A stretch of 64,000 bases of DNA from Entamoeba invadens IP1 (Eukaryota > Evosea > Mastigamoebida > Endamoebidae): the NCBI RefSeq assembly GCF_000330505.1, contig NW_004440309.1:161088-225087 (forward strand). The letters run 5' to 3'. The position numbers and the translations under genes were made by a program. Under the pieces are notes generated by a model that saw only the letters and a list, made by a program, of their open reading frames with translations, was not told the DNA's origin and ran no database searches. Position 1 is the first letter of the stretch. Each line of letters starts with the position of its first letter. Below, one piece after another: positions 29,612-41,467 of the stretch.

Positions 29612-30754
29612 TTACAAAAAGGTCATATCCAACGATGGCGGTGCCGGGTAACTTGGGATGGAGGTCTCGGAGAGGGGTGTTGACATTCTTTTTACTTGAT
29701 TTCTATCGACAATGCGATCGATAGAATTGAGGACAAACAGCGAATTGAGTATTTTGTCATGGGCTTGGACGACGTCGTCATAATTTTCAAATTGCTCGGT
29801 CCTCACAATGATTTTGAAGTCTTCGGGAAGTTTGAACGAGTTTTTGTTTCTCCCCTCCGTGGGGCTTTGAATCTCATTTAACGTGAATTCGTACTTGACG
29901 TCATCTTCCAAGAAGAATGTGTTGATCATCAATCTCCCGATGACGTTGATCTTACCTTTCGACAAGAAGCAGATAACAATGACGATATCCCCCGACATGA
30001 TATTCTTTGGAAAGACTGATAAACAACGATCGTCGATACGATTTAACTTTTGTTGTATATAAAGTAACTGTGGGTGCATATTGTGTTGACTCAGTGGGTT
30101 GAAATAGAAAATGGGTGTGGCGTCTTCATATCCTGAAATGCCAATTTTAAGTCCGAACGTCTCGATGGACGAAAATTTGATGAGATACGACGGTATCTTA
30201 ATGAAGTTCTCAAACGATCGTAAGTAGCAATCGAAGTAATAGACGTATCTCATTTGGCAAGGTGCCGTGACGCCCCTCTGTTTCTTGCTTCTTCGTTCCC
30301 CAAAGAGAGTCAACGCTTCTTCAGTCGTTTTTGCTCGACCAAGTGCCAACAACACAGCGCAGACAACTATCCCCGTACGTCCTCTTCCCGCTCTACAATG
30401 TATAACCGCTGTATTCATTGGGTCTTCGTTTAAATACTTCACAATATCAGACACAATTTCAATCAGAAAGTTGAACTTAGGGGGTTGGTGGTCCAAAAAG
30501 CCGGCGTGAACCACTTGGTTGTTAAAAGGAGTTCCGTCGTATTGTTCTTCGGTCAAGTTCCAAATTTTGAAGTGGTCTTTATGGTTTTTAGCGAGAAAAG
30601 CAGCGACGTCGTTGCGGGAATTTCTCCACTGCTGGGAAAAGCCGGTGGCGGGGAACGCCATTGCTATTAAGTTTGGAAGAACGTAAGAAAGGTCAAACAA
30701 CATCCCTTGGAACGAAAGACACGTCTTGTCCTGCGCGGCAATCGTTCTTATCAT
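29612..30754 (-). CDS. PTEN: PTEN-like lipid phosphatase
   Basis: 380 residues with a PTEN-type phosphatase domain (about 1-185) and a C2-like domain (about 190-345). The P-loop H119-C120-R-A-G-R-G-R126-T-G keeps the catalytic Cys and Arg and the two extra basic residues that give PTEN its 3-phosphoinositide specificity. D88 in FLDHQPP is the general-acid loop equivalent. The product should dephosphorylate PI(3,4,5)P3 and so limit motility and phagocytosis signalling. The acidic tail of human PTEN is much shortened. It is intact and starts at the first ATG. Confidence 0.9.
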   Translation of the reverse strand: MIRTIAAQDKTCLSFQGMLFDLSYVLPNLIAMAFPATGFSQQWRNSRNDVAAFLAKNHKDHFKIWNLTEEQYDGTPFNNQVVHAGFLDHQPPKFNFLIEIVSDIVKYLNEDPMNTAVIHCRAGRGRTGIVVCAVLLALGRAKTTEEALTLFGERRSKKQRGVTAPCQMRYVYYFDCYLRSFENFIKIPSYLIKFSSIETFGLKIGISGYEDATPIFYFNPLSQHNMHPQLLYIQQKLNRIDDRCLSVFPKNIMSGDIVIVICFLSKGKINVIGRLMINTFFLEDDVKYEFTLNEIQSPTEGRNKNSFKLPEDFKIIVRTEQFENYDDVVQAHDKILNSLFVLNSIDRIVDRNQVKRMSTPLSETSIPSYPAPPSLDMTFL

Positions 30755-31644
30755 TTGATTTTCAAAGTTTCAAGTTTGGATAAATCTTCTGAGTTTCTTT
30801 GGATAATCGGGTGATTGGAAATTTTTGAGAATTTGAAAAGCCGTCAAAACAGAAAGATTGGTTGAAGAATAAGTAAGTTTTCCGTAACTATTCATTTTAG
30901 TTTCTTTATCCCTTTTATTTTTAGTCGGTACTCAAACTATATTTATATTATTGTTTACTATAATTAAACTACAAAGATTCATTCAACATTACTACTATTA
31001 TTATTGATTGAAGTCAATGGGCGGTGAATTGTCATTTTTTTACAAAATTATGAGTTTATAGTTCTTTTTCCTTTCTGATTTAGGTTGGTTGTTGATTCTG
31101 ATTGGTTAATAACAATTGTTTTTTTTAGTCATTGGAAAAAACAATATTTTAGATTATTAATAGTTGATCTAATAAAAATAAAATTAGATACAATATTTAT
31201 TATATTTATTATAAAATTTAGTTGACTTTTTCGATTTGATATTTCAACATTAAAAAAACTCAATAAGTTGTATATTAAACTCTAACTTTATTATATTATA
31301 TTATATTATTATATATTATATTATATTATATTATATTAAACATTATTTGTTCTGAATTGTTAAATTAATAATAATATTATTATTATTATATAATGCAACA
31401 ATCTAATTAAAGATATTAATTTAAATATAACAATTAAAGTAACAATTATCAGTGTGTTTCAATTTATACAATAAACAATATTATAATTAACAAATATAGA
31501 AAAAAAATCAACTAAAATAGAATAGTAATAAATAATAAATCTATTAATACCAATTACAAATAAAAAGCTATAGAAATTCAATACATCAAACAATAAAAAT
31601 GAATTGATTGTAGCAACTATTAATATAACAACTAGAAAAAAAGA
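30755..31644. other. 890-bp intergenic, divergent promoters, A/T microsatellite
   Basis: Lies between PTEN (minus) and PIG-A (plus). The centre is simple A/T sequence, with a TTATA repeat run at about 31290-31337. Short ORFs here are low-complexity. No gene or RNA is recognised. Confidence 0.5.
31290..31337. repeat. TTATA-type microsatellite
   Basis: About nine imperfect TTATA units in the PTEN/PIG-A spacer; a likely length-polymorphic marker. Confidence 0.7.
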
Positions 31645-33087
31645 ATGGAGCCTGAACCGGGGTGTTATCGGATTTGTCTTGCGTCGGATTTTTTCTTTCC
31701 GAATATGGGAGGGGTCGAGCTTCATCAGTATCAAATTTCTCATTTTTTAGTGAAACATGGACACAAAGTCGTCATCATAACACACCAGTATGGCGAGCGT
31801 GATGGGGTTAGGGTTTTAAAAAATGGCATTAAAGTGTATTACATCCCACTTCTCCCCGTTTTCAATGAGTGTGTCTTCCCAACAGCGATTTCCGAGCACT
31901 CCCTGATACGAAACATATTAGTCAGAGAGCGAATTGAAATATTTCACGCGCACCAGTCCTTTTCGTCAATTAGTTTGACGACAATGGACTACGCTCGCCT
32001 ACTTGGTATCCGTGTTTTTATGACGGAACATTCTTTGTTTGGATTAAAAGGCCTATCGAGCATTTTATTGAATACGGTGCTCCAATATTCCCTTGCAAAT
32101 AGCGACGGTGCTGTCGCCGTGTCGCATTGCACGAAAGAAAACTTGTGTTTGAGAGGGAAGTGTGACCCTTGTAAGATCTATGTCATTCCAAACGCTTTGG
32201 AGAGTTCCAAGTTTTTACCAAATCCGGATAGTCGCGATCCAAATTGTATTACCATCGTAATTTTAAGTCGATTAGTATATAGAAAGGGGGTTGATCTTGC
32301 AGTAGGTGTTATACCCAAAATCTGTACGAAATACCCTAACGCCAATTTCATCATTGGAGGAGATGGACCGATGATGTTAAACTTTGAAGAGATGAGAGAA
32401 AGGTATCGGCTACAAAGTAGAGTCAAATTATTAGGAGCTGTACAACACTGTGAGACGCGGAATGTATTGATTCAAGGCGATATATTCTTAAATTGCTCAC
32501 TCACAGAAGGGTTTTGTATTGCTATTATTGAGGCGCTGAGTTGTGGATTGCACGTTGTGTCAACTCATGTCGGCGGAGTGCCTGAAGTGCTTCCAAACAA
32601 TATGATTAAATACGCAATGCCAACAGTGGAGGATGTCTATCACAAGATCGAGGAGCTCATCCCAACTTGCAAAGAAAAGAAGGACTGGGAATTCCACAAC
32701 GCCGTTAAGAAGTTCTACTCATGGGAAAAAGTCGCAACAAGAACAGAAAATATGTATCGCAATGTTTTGAAGACACCACACTGCGACAAATTTGAACATA
32801 TCCACAAGTTTGTAACTTGTACTATTTTTGGAACGATTCTATAGTTTCTTAATAATTAAAATATAATAACTAGATGCTTCCAATAGATAATACTGACGTC
32901 TAGAATGTACTATGAAGGTGTGTGGTCTGGACCATTCTTATTCTTCTTGCATTGGTTCGCCTTATTCTTCCAGTTTATCTTCGAGATATTTTGGCCCAAA
33001 GATACGATGGAAAAGGCATATGAAATACCACGAAAGTACTACAAGAATGGTCTTATTATGAATATTGGTGTTGATCAAACAAAATAA
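31645..33087 (+). CDS. PIGA: PIG-A, GPI GlcNAc-transferase catalytic subunit (two exons)
   Basis: Exon 1 is 31645..32807 and exon 2 is 32904..33087. The 96-nt intron begins GTTTGT and ends TAG, and the joined frame gives 448 residues. An earlier TAG at 32871-32873 leads to an immediate stop, so the second acceptor is used. Exon 1 has the PIG-A signature (MGGVELHQYQIS, 'GHKVVIITHQYG', 'FHAHQSFSS', 'ILSRLVYRKGVDL', GGDGP) and the EX7E motif in EGFCIAIIE. Exon 2 supplies the C-terminal membrane anchor (FLFFLHWFALFFQFIFEIFW) and the family tail. PIG-A adds GlcNAc to phosphatidylinositol, the first step of GPI synthesis on the ER membrane. Confidence 0.93.
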
Positions 33088-33470
33088 ATTATTGTTTAAT
33101 CACGTTAAAGTTAAGTCTTGTTTTTATAAACTGTTGCATCTTTTTCTCAATCGTTCATCAGAACACAAATATCTACTTGTTGTGTAAGAAGGCAACAAAT
33201 GTTTATCACTTGTTATTATTCCATTATTAATCTTTTAATTAATTTTATTATTAATATATAGTTTTTCTTCTTTATTATACAGATATTATAATTTATAGTT
33301 TTTATTTTTGGAATAGTACTATAACAATTGTTTGTTATAGTTTCAATAATAATTTACTTATAGTATAATCCATAGTTCTAATTTAAGTCTTGTTAAAGTC
33401 TCAACTAGACAAGAACCTCACAACCATCTAACTTTGAAAAATCACATCAATGAATGGTAAAGTGTTGGAC
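33088..33470. other. intergenic between convergent genes
   Basis: 3' flanks of PIG-A and the coiled-coil gene; A+T rich, nothing recognised. Confidence 0.5.
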
Positions 33471-36400
33471 TCAGTTTTTCTTTTTCAATTTCATCCTCAT
33501 GAATTCAGGAACGTCATCTTCCTTCTTCTCTTCTTTCTTTGGTTCCACAACCTTTTTAGTCGTTTTCTTTAATTTTGCGGCGGCGGGATTAAACCCCCCA
33601 AACGGACTAGCCGTTGGCTGGTCTTGTTTTTGTGTGTGGATTGGAGTTCCTTCCGATGGAGCTGCAGCGCCAGCCTTTTTCAATTTTACAGCAGCTGGAT
33701 TGAAGCCACCAAATGGATTCATAGCAGGCGCTGCGGCGGGTTGTTGACTTGCTCCACTCGTTCCAGTCTTTTTTAATGTTACTTTGGATGGATTAAACCC
33801 AGCCATCCCCATGCCCATACCAACCATTCCCATTCCACCTCGAGGCACTTTACTTGTTGTTTCTGGCGCCTCTCTATTCAAAGATTGGTCACTCTCTGTT
33901 GTCAATTTCCTTTTAAATTCATAGCCCGTTATAGTCATACGATTACGAGATATGGTTTTTGCTCTTGATTTCGCTATAGGGTCGACGGTAATTTCTTTGT
34001 CAACTTTCACTAACAATTCTTTGACGGCTTTGTGGGTGTGTTGTTTCTGGTCTGATCCTTCTGATTCTTCATCACTATCCAATGGAATAAACGTGTCTTC
34101 AGTATTCGCATTTTGAAGAAGAGCTTCTTCTTTTTCTTTTTGCTCTTGCTCGGCCTTTTCTTTGGCTTCCTTCTCTTTCTCTAATTTATCAGCTAAGTCT
34201 TTTGCTGCTTTTTCTTGTTCAAGTCGCTCAGCCTCGGCTTTTTCGCGAGCTTCCTTTTCAGCCTTCTTTTTAGCAATTCTTTCTTGTTCCAGTCTTTCTG
34301 CTTTTTCTTTTTCCTTTTTGAGACGCTCCAGTCGTTCTTTTTCTTCTTGTTCTGCTTTTTCTTTCGCGACTCTTTCAGCTTCAAGTCGCTCTTTTTCGAG
34401 TCTCTCTTGTTCTAATCGCTCTTTCTCTAAACGTTCAGCTTCTGCTTTCTCTTGAGCTATTCTCTCCTTTTCAATGCGTTCCTTCTCTTCTTTCTCCGCC
34501 TTTTCTTTTTCAATACGCTCCTTCTCTAGTCGTTCTTTCTCCAAACGTTCCGCTTCTGCTTTTTCTTGAGCAATACGCTCTTGTTCTAATCTCTCTCTTT
34601 CAAGTTTTTCTGCCAATTCTCGAGCCTCTTGTTCAACCTTCTCTTTCGCAATTCTCTCTTGTTCAATTCTTTCCTTTTCAAGTCGCTCTTTCTCCAAACG
34701 CTCAGCTTCTGCTTTTTCACGTGCTTCCTTTTCAGCTTTCTCCTTTTCAATACGTTCCTGTTCTATTCTTTCCCTCTCAACTCTTTCACGTTCTTCTTGT
34801 TCTTTAGCAATTCTTTCAGCTTCAAGACGTTCGGCTTCTGCTTTTTCTTTGGCAATACGCTCTCTTTCCAATCGTTCTTTTTCTTCTTGTTCTGCTTTCT
34901 CTTTGGCTGTCTTCTCAGCTTCAAGTCGCTCTTTTTCCAAACGTTCAGCTTCTGCCTTCTCTTGAGCAATTCTCTCTTGTTCGGCTTTTTCCTTTGCAAG
35001 TCTTTCTTTTTCAAGACGCTCGGCTTCTTCACGTGCCAATTTATCCGCAAGTTCTTTTGCAATCCGTTCTGCTTCTTCTTTCTCCGCCTTTTCTTTTGCT
35101 AATCTCTCGTTCTCCAAACGTTCAGCTTCTGCCTTCTCTTGAGCTATTCTTTCCGCTTCTATACGCTCCTTTTCCCGTCGTTCTTGCTCTTCCTTTTCAG
35201 CCTTTTCTTTCGCGATACGTTCTTGTTCTCTTTTTTCTTGTTCCAATCGCTCTTGTTCAAGTTTTTCTGCCAATTCTCGAGCCTCTTGTTCCGCTTTCTC
35301 TTTGGCAATTCTCTCTGTCTCTAAACGCTCCAGTCGTTCTTTTTCTTCTTGTTCTGCTTTTTCTTTCGCGACTCTTTCGGCCTCAAGTCGCTCCTTTTCG
35401 AGTCTCTCTTGTTCTAATCGCTCTTTCTCTAAACGTTCAGCTTCTGCCTTCTCTTGAGTTATTCTTTCAGTTTCAATTCTTTCCTTCTCAAGTCTTTCAC
35501 GTTCTTCTTTCTCCGCATTTTCTTGAGCAATACGTTCTCTTTCCAATCGTTCTTTCTCTTCCAATTCAACTTTCTCCTTTGCTATTCTCTCGTTCTCCAA
35601 ACGTTCCTTTTCAGCCTTCTCTTGTGCCAAACGTTCTTCTTCTTCAATTTTTTCCTTTTCAAGTCGTTCTTTTTCTACCTCTTCTTGTTTAACACGTTCT
35701 GCCTCTTCAAAAGCTTCTTTCTCGACTCTTTCAGCTTCCCGTTTTTGTTCTTCAGCTTTGATTTGCTCTTCTTTTTGTCTTTCAATTTCTTCTTCTTCTT
35801 TTTTAATTCGTTCTTCCTCTCTCGCAAGTTCCTCTTCTTCTTCTTTCAACTTTCGCTCCTCCTCGTCGCTCTCTTCTTTCCCATTTCCGTCTTCTTTTAA
35901 ATTTAACAGTCTCAACTCTTCGTCCAACTTCTTTTCTGTTTGCTCCAATTCGTCTTGTTTCTTATTTCCAAAAGTATTCGACGTGTGTTGCTCTTCTTCT
36001 TCTTTTTCCTCTTCCGAACTTGAAGAACTTGAAGACTCGTTTGAGACTTCTTCAACCACAAATTTGGCTCCCGTCGCTTCTTCATTAACTTCTTCACTCT
36101 CATCATCTCCTTCTTTCACAGCGCATTGAACTATTTGGTCAACCACTTCTTCCATTAAAGTATTTGAAATTTGACATTGATCCGATGGAATATCTTCTTT
36201 CTTCTCCACTTCTTCCTTCTTAACTTGTTTCTCCATTGTGACTTCTTCTTTCTTCTCTTGTGGTTCTTCTTCCTCCTTTTCAATCTTTTCCATTGACTCG
36301 GCTAATATTTCTTTGACTTGTTCTTCTTGTGTTTGTGAGAGTTGTTCCGGGTTGTCTTTCTTTTCAATGGGGGGTTCAACAAGTTCTTGATTTTCTTTCA

Positions 36401-37487
36401 TTTTTTCTTCGACAATTTCTGCTTTTGGCTTTTCATCGATTTCTGTGACTAAATCAGTGACGGTGTCCGTTAGTATTTTTCCAAGCTTGTTTTCGTCTTC
36501 CGTGGAATAACTCTTTTCGTCTGACGATGAAGTTGACTTTTTCTCTTCGACTTTTTCAGGCTTTTCCAATTCTTTTGGAGTTTCTTCTTCAATTTTCTTT
36601 TCAACCTTTTCTTCTTGTTTTGAAGGTTCTTTCACTTCTTCTTTAATGTCTTCCACTTTGTCTTCGTGTTTTGTTGTGGGTTCTTCTTCCATTTGAGGCT
36701 GTGAAAGAGTATGACTTTCTTCTTTCTCTATCTTCTCTTCCACGTCTTTGTTACTTTCCTCTTTGATTTCATTGTCTTCTCCTAAAGGGTGTGTCTCTTG
36801 TTTACTGTCTTTGTTTTCATGTTCATCATTTTCGACATCGCCATGTGAATGATACGTGTTTTTATCACTTTCGTCTTCTCCCAAAATAGCACTTTCATCT
36901 TTGGTTTCTGGTGCCACTGCATTTGTGTCACTCTTTGACTTGTCCTTTTGGTCTTCTTTTTCTTCGCCATGTAAAATATCTTCTTTGCCTTTTTCTTCAC
37001 GTTCATTCGTCTCTTTCTTTTCACTATTTTTTTCAACGTCTTTGTCTTCTTCTGTTTGAGGGACAGAAACGGGTTGGGACTCTTCTACACTTTCACTTCT
37101 TTCTTCTTTAATAATTGCTTGAGTATCACATTGTGGAAGATCTCCAACAGTTTTGTCTTCAGTGATTTGCACTGAAATATCACCTTTCTTCTCTTCTTTA
37201 TGTTCTTCTTTTTCTTCTTTTTGTTGTTTGATCTCAATAATTTCACTGGCAGTTTTTCGACATTCCTCTTGTTTTTCTAAAGGTGGTGTTTTGGTTTTTG
37301 GAATTTCTATTTTTTGAGAAAAGGTTTTATGAACAGTGGGCTGTACACGCCCAGGTGATGTCCCTCTCTTCTTTTGATCTTCTTTTATCTTCTCAATCAG
37401 TTGCTCCTCCTCAGCCTTCTTCTTGTCAATCTCTTCATAACGCCCAACTATCGAGGCAATCCGCTTTCCAGTCTTTTTTGAACTCAT
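33471..37487 (-). CDS. giant Glu-rich coiled-coil protein with C-terminal LKK repeats
   Basis: 1338 residues. Residues 1-540 are acidic and disordered (KEEKVEK-type runs). Residues about 550-1120 are a continuous array of short degenerate units built from [17 protein letters not shown] and QEEKERLE, predicted to form a very long single alpha-helix or coiled coil. The last 150 residues hold a Gly/Met stretch ([11 protein letters not shown]) and three copies of a motif of the form GFNP(S/A)xVxLKK(T/A), plus a fourth ending [15 protein letters not shown]-like motifs recall WH2/beta-thymosin actin-binding peptides, but the preceding helix is not a good match, so actin binding is only a guess. The promoter has TTTTAAAC at 37511-37518 and GTGAACT at 37502-37508 (minus strand). 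The function is unknown; a cytoskeletal linker is plausible. Confidence 0.85.
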   Translation of the reverse strand: MSSKKTGKRIASIVGRYEEIDKKKAEEEQLIEKIKEDQKKRGTSPGRVQPTVHKTFSQKIEIPKTKTPPLEKQEECRKTASEIIEIKQQKEEKEEHKEEKKGDISVQITEDKTVGDLPQCDTQAIIKEERSESVEESQPVSVPQTEEDKDVEKNSEKKETNEREEKGKEDILHGEEKEDQKDKSKSDTNAVAPETKDESAILGEDESDKNTYHSHGDVENDEHENKDSKQETHPLGEDNEIKEESNKDVEEKIEKEESHTLSQPQMEEEPTTKHEDKVEDIKEEVKEPSKQEEKVEKKIEEETPKELEKPEKVEEKKSTSSSDEKSYSTEDENKLGKILTDTVTDLVTEIDEKPKAEIVEEKMKENQELVEPPIEKKDNPEQLSQTQEEQVKEILAESMEKIEKEEEEPQEKKEEVTMEKQVKKEEVEKKEDIPSDQCQISNTLMEEVVDQIVQCAVKEGDDESEEVNEEATGAKFVVEEVSNESSSSSSSEEEKEEEEQHTSNTFGNKKQDELEQTEKKLDEELRLLNLKEDGNGKEESDEEERKLKEEEEELAREEERIKKEEEEIERQKEEQIKAEEQKREAERVEKEAFEEAERVKQEEVEKERLEKEKIEEEERLAQEKAEKERLENERIAKEKVELEEKERLERERIAQENAEKEERERLEKERIETERITQEKAEAERLEKERLEQERLEKERLEAERVAKEKAEQEEKERLERLETERIAKEKAEQEARELAEKLEQERLEQEKREQERIAKEKAEKEEQERREKERIEAERIAQEKAEAERLENERLAKEKAEKEEAERIAKELADKLAREEAERLEKERLAKEKAEQERIAQEKAEAERLEKERLEAEKTAKEKAEQEEKERLERERIAKEKAEAERLEAERIAKEQEERERVERERIEQERIEKEKAEKEAREKAEAERLEKERLEKERIEQERIAKEKVEQEARELAEKLERERLEQERIAQEKAEAERLEKERLEKERIEKEKAEKEEKERIEKERIAQEKAEAERLEKERLEQERLEKERLEAERVAKEKAEQEEKERLERLKKEKEKAERLEQERIAKKKAEKEAREKAEAERLEQEKAAKDLADKLEKEKEAKEKAEQEQKEKEEALLQNANTEDTFIPLDSDEESEGSDQKQHTHKAVKELLVKVDKEITVDPIAKSRAKTISRNRMTITGYEFKRKLTTESDQSLNREAPETTSKVPRGGMGMVGMGMGMAGFNPSKVTLKKTGTSGASQQPAAAPAMNPFGGFNPAAVKLKKAGAAAPSEGTPIHTQKQDQPTASPFGGFNPAAAKLKKTTKKVVEPKKEEKKEDDVPEFMRMKLKKKN

Positions 37488-38175
37488 TCTTTGGGTTATT
37501 TAGTTCACTCTTTTAAACAGACCGATAATGTCTACTAAGTCTTCTTCACACCTTCCATATCTGATTTAGCCCGATTTATAACCATATTTCAAGTCAACTC
37601 AAACCTAATCTCAATATTTTTTTCATTCGTTTTTTATCCTTGAAAACCAATAATGTTATTTAAGTAGAGATTATACAAATCCCCTCTTGTTCTTCGGGGA
37701 TTTTTTTTAATTATTTGCACAATAATATACACATTTTGGTGATAATTAAACAATTATTTCAGTGTTACTATTTATTATAACAATTTAACTTAATATGTTA
37801 TAGTTTTGAATAATAAAATAATGTTTTGTTCCAAAAATGTTTTTAAAAACCAAGATATTTCTTGATTGTTTTTACTTTAAGTGTTACATATTTTCTTTAA
37901 ACTATGTAATTTAATTTATTTACCATTATTACATTTTTAATTCAATTGATTTGATTAAACAACATCTTTATTACAAAATAAACATTTAAATAAAAAAAGT
38001 CATTTCTTTTATAAATAAAAACTATATAATAAAATAATAAATAATATATATATTATTATTTTATAATATTATATTATATATAATAAATATGAATATAATA
38101 TATCAATATTAAATATATATTATAAAATTAATAATATAATATTACATTCTAAAAAAAATAAACCTTTTATTTTAT
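37488..38175. other. intergenic, A/T rich, MULE insertion target
   Basis: Promoter side of the coiled-coil gene, then simple A/T sequence up to the target duplication of the MULE. No gene is recognised. Confidence 0.5.
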
Positions 38176-38184
38176 AACGAAATC
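38176..38184 (+). repeat. 9-bp target-site duplication, left copy
   Basis: AACGAAATC directly before the left end of the MULE. It is repeated exactly at 41459-41467, as expected for Mutator-type insertion. Confidence 0.95.
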
Positions 38185-38301
38185 GGGTGATCGTTTCGAC
38201 CCGCAACCGCAACTCCAAATAGAACAGAAAATGTTAAATTTTTGTTATTTACCAAAAAATGTGTTATATATAACAAAAAGAAAAAACAATAAATTTCAAT
38301 T
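38185..38301 (+). repeat. MULE terminal inverted repeat, left (117 bp)
   Basis: Starts GGGTGATCGTTTCGACCCGC. All 117 positions match the reverse complement of 41342-41458 by manual alignment. Confidence 0.96.
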
Positions 38302-39022
38302 ATTCAATTTATATTTTCATCGGTTTTTAAATTTTGTGTTTAAACGCCATCAGTGTTTGAGGTTTTGAATATGTTAATCAATATACTAAATAATAATATG
38401 TTAATAGCTTTGGTACCTATGAAATCATTTTAATGAAATCCATCTTAAATAATAGTATACTTACACAAGACATGTTTCTTATTTGTCACAAAATATCAAA
38501 TATAAGTTGTAAGCACTTTGTTTCAAAGATGAATAACGATAAAATAGAGACATAATGACACAAAAAATGCATTATTTTTAAAATGACAACTCACAAAACA
38601 CAAATGTTTTCTGCTATTATTACTACAATTGTTTGAAAACTCATCAAACAGTTATTTTATTTGAATCATATATAAAAGGAATAAATTGTAAACTTTAGAA
38701 ACACCTGCATCACGCACTTTAAGTGTAATTCGGGTCATTTTTATTTTGAATATTATGGTAGAATTACATAAAATTATTAATCTATGGTTTTTAAACATTT
38801 GGTGTTAATAAAACAACTTAGAATCTTTTAAACATTATAATGATGTTATATTATTATATAGAAGTGTTGTTTTGTCTTGTAAAAATAATATATACACACA
38901 ATAAACAACACATTTACTACAATTGAAATCAGTAATTGTTTTGGTATAGTTTGTTAATGGTTTAATATTATATTTTAACTGTTATTTTTATACACATATT
39001 AAATCCTAATTACAACTGAAAT

Positions 39023-41215
39023 TCAAACAATTTTCTTATGTTTTAATTCGAATTCTGTACGCTTATCTCCTTTTAAAGACTGAATGAATATATTAAACCG
39101 ATCAGAATTTTCTGTTTTATTCCAAGAAGGACAACATTTTGCCATATGTCCTCTACCAATGCATATTTTGCAAACATTACCTTTCAATTCAATTCTTTGA
39201 AGTGTTGGTCCAAGAGGTTTAAATTCCATTCGTTTCTTGGAGACCTTGGTTAAGAAAGGTTTTTCGACATAGTCTACCAATTTGGCTGGTTTCACCTTTG
39301 CAGAAATAAGTACAACCGGATCTTTTGAACTAAACTCACCATCAACCTCCTGCAACACCTCATTCCTTTTTAACACATTTTCCGATGTAATTTCCGAATG
39401 ATAAACCGAACTGACAAGTTCGAACCACTTTTGTTTTAGAGTGGCATTTTTGAGAATCGTGTCGACCATTTCATCGAATATCACAATGTGGTCCCTTCTT
39501 TCCCAATTGAAAAATGAATTATTCATAGTCCTTTGATAAAACTCATGTTTGGCTATTTTAGTTTTTTCTAAAAATACTTCCTTCCCAAAATCCTCCTTTG
39601 AAAAAAGCGATTTCTTTAAATTTCTTCCAGGACCAAAGAAATTGCAATACACTTGGTGAAAACAAGGAAAGTACCTTCCATGTTGAAAAAAAAACAGCAC
39701 AAGTACATACTCCTTTACTGCTTGTTTCGAGAGGTCCAAATTTGTCCAACATTGAAAAAATTTAAGTAACTTTTTACCCCAATCACAACGTATTTCTGCA
39801 GCAGCTTCAACTCCAATGAGTTTGGTGGGTATTTTAAAGTCTTCATCGTTAAATCCAGTGACACTATCGAACAACAACGTACTGGCTTTTTCTATAAATA
39901 TAGTTGTAACTTCCACTAACCTAACTATTTTACCACCAGTTCTTTGTTTTATAGTTCCGAAAACCCCTTCTACAACATTCGTAGTCGTGTCTTTCGTGTG
40001 TCTCTTTGTAAACTCCGGAAGCCAATTGAATTTAATGTCAATCAACTGTTTCAAAAAACGTTTTTTATCGTTAGACTTCAACTCAAAAGCTGTAGTTGGT
40101 TGTTCTCCGTTACAATAATCAACGAATTCGGCAAATATCTCATTCTTATCGACACATGTATCCCCACTTTCCACTATACTATCAACACAGTTGTACTTTT
40201 GTATAAATGAAATAAATTTTTCGCTTTTGATAGTTCCATTAATTAACAGTTCAAAGTTTGAAACAATTTTGGAGTTTATTCCAAATGCAGAGATTAAATT
40301 GCGTTTAATATGTCTGTGACAAAACACAATATAAACATCTGGATACACTTCTTTGATAGCTGCTGTTTGTGCAATAATTCTGTCAGTAATAAAACACTTA
40401 ATTGGAAAAAAACGACTTTTTAAAACCCCCAAGAAGTCAGTATAGTATGATGTAAATCGATGTCTCATGAATCCAAATGCAATCAACTGTGAGTTTCCAT
40501 TAATATCTTTACACAATGCAACTTCAATTGGAAGTTGGAATTTATTCGTACAGAAAGTGTCATCTAAAAAACGTTTTTTTGACACAAATCTACACGATAT
40601 TGTTATTAAAAAAGAAACATTCATCAAATACACCACAGGAATTGTTAACAAATTGGGTGTCGAATGTTGTTAACGTTTTTGTAAAATCTTTTAATTCGTT
40701 GCATTGATCTTTCGACAAAATGCCCAAGAATTTACGCCTATGCTCATAAAAAACATCTTTAGAATATTTATCCCCTATTTTTGTCTTGGTTATATTTAGA
40801 GGAATGTTCATTTTGGCGTCTTCTTCAACTATCTTTCTTGATTTTTCGCTCATTCTAACTGCACACCGAGACCGAGGAGGTGTAGTGAATGTATGGTTGT
40901 GACGAGTCCACAATTCAATTGATTCAACAACATTTGATACACAATTTTTAAAATGTATAACAAGAAAGGCACCACAACCATTTTTGGACTCTACACATTC
41001 ATAAACAATTTTTTTCTGAGTCCTCCACTATCCCTTGATACATAAAGGGAGACCTCATGTCCTTCAATTCGATACCTAGAGTTTTCTCTTATCAACTTTG
41101 TTGCATTATCTCTGTTTATTGACTTATAAATTGATTCAAGTCCTTTTTCAACTTCAATTGGTGTAAAATAACCTTCTCCCAAATCTTGTATTTTGAAGCT
41201 TGGTATCTCTACCAT
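39023..41215 (-). pseudogene. MULE transposase, interrupted by two compensating frameshifts
   Basis: Three consecutive frames make one protein of roughly 730 residues. The start is ATG 41215. The frame moves -1 at a seven-base A run (T run on plus, 41009-41015), and returns (+1) near a T run (A run on plus, 40608-40613). The first part plus the start of the second form a FLYWCH/WRKY-GCM1-like zinc finger ('YECVESKNGCGAF' and HNH). The MULE DDE domain follows, with the first Asp in 'RFLDDTF' and the second in 'FITDR'. 'VFCHRHIKRN' and a C-terminal CCHC knuckle (CKICIGRGHMAKC) complete it. Both shifts are in homopolymers, so sequencing error, slippage mutation or (for the first) programmed -1 frameshifting all remain possible. 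Confidence 0.85.
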
Positions 41216-41341
41216 TTGTGTTTGTTTTATATATTAATTTGAAAAAAGGTTTTTAACTTACCAACTTTCTGGTTTAATAACAATTTGATAATAAATATAA
41301 ATGTATTATAAAGTTTTCATAATTATTAAAATTAATTAAAA

Positions 41342-41458
41342 AATTGAAATTTATTGTTTTTTCTTTTTGTTATATATAACACATTTTTTGGTAAATAACA
41401 AAAATTTAACATTTTCTGTTCTATTTGGAGTTGCGGTTGCGGGTCGAAACGATCACCC
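41342..41458 (-). repeat. MULE terminal inverted repeat, right (117 bp)
   Basis: The reverse complement is identical to 38185-38301. Identity stops exactly at 41342. Confidence 0.96.
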
Positions 41459-41467
41459 AACGAAATC
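41459..41467 (+). repeat. 9-bp target-site duplication, right copy
   Basis: AACGAAATC directly after the right end of the MULE, identical to 38176-38184. Confidence 0.95.

Larger units (their letters stand above)
38185..41458 (-). mobile_element. Mutator-like DNA transposon (MULE), 3274 bp, complete ends
   Basis: Bounded by perfect 117-bp terminal inverted repeats and flanked by identical 9-bp direct repeats (AACGAAATC). It contains one minus-strand transposase region (39023..41215) and about 700 bp of non-coding A/T sequence at the left side. MULEs are known in Entamoeba. The zinc-finger, DDE and CCHC order agrees with that superfamily. Identical ends and an undamaged target duplication mean the insertion is young or recently active. 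Confidence 0.95.

Noticed and set aside
32808..32873. Shorter 66-nt intron in PIG-A
   Set aside because: This acceptor leads at once to an in-frame stop; the TAG at 32901-32903 keeps the C-terminal membrane segment in frame.
34162..36129. Long plus-strand ORFs (up to 232 residues)
   Set aside because: Created by the repetitive GAA/AAG/CTC codon bias of the opposite coiled-coil gene; only Phe/Leu/Ser strings.
40991..41015. Intron as explanation for the first MULE frameshift
   Set aside because: A GTTTAT is present but the only nearby TAG gives a 16-nt segment, too short, and no GTTTGT donor exists.
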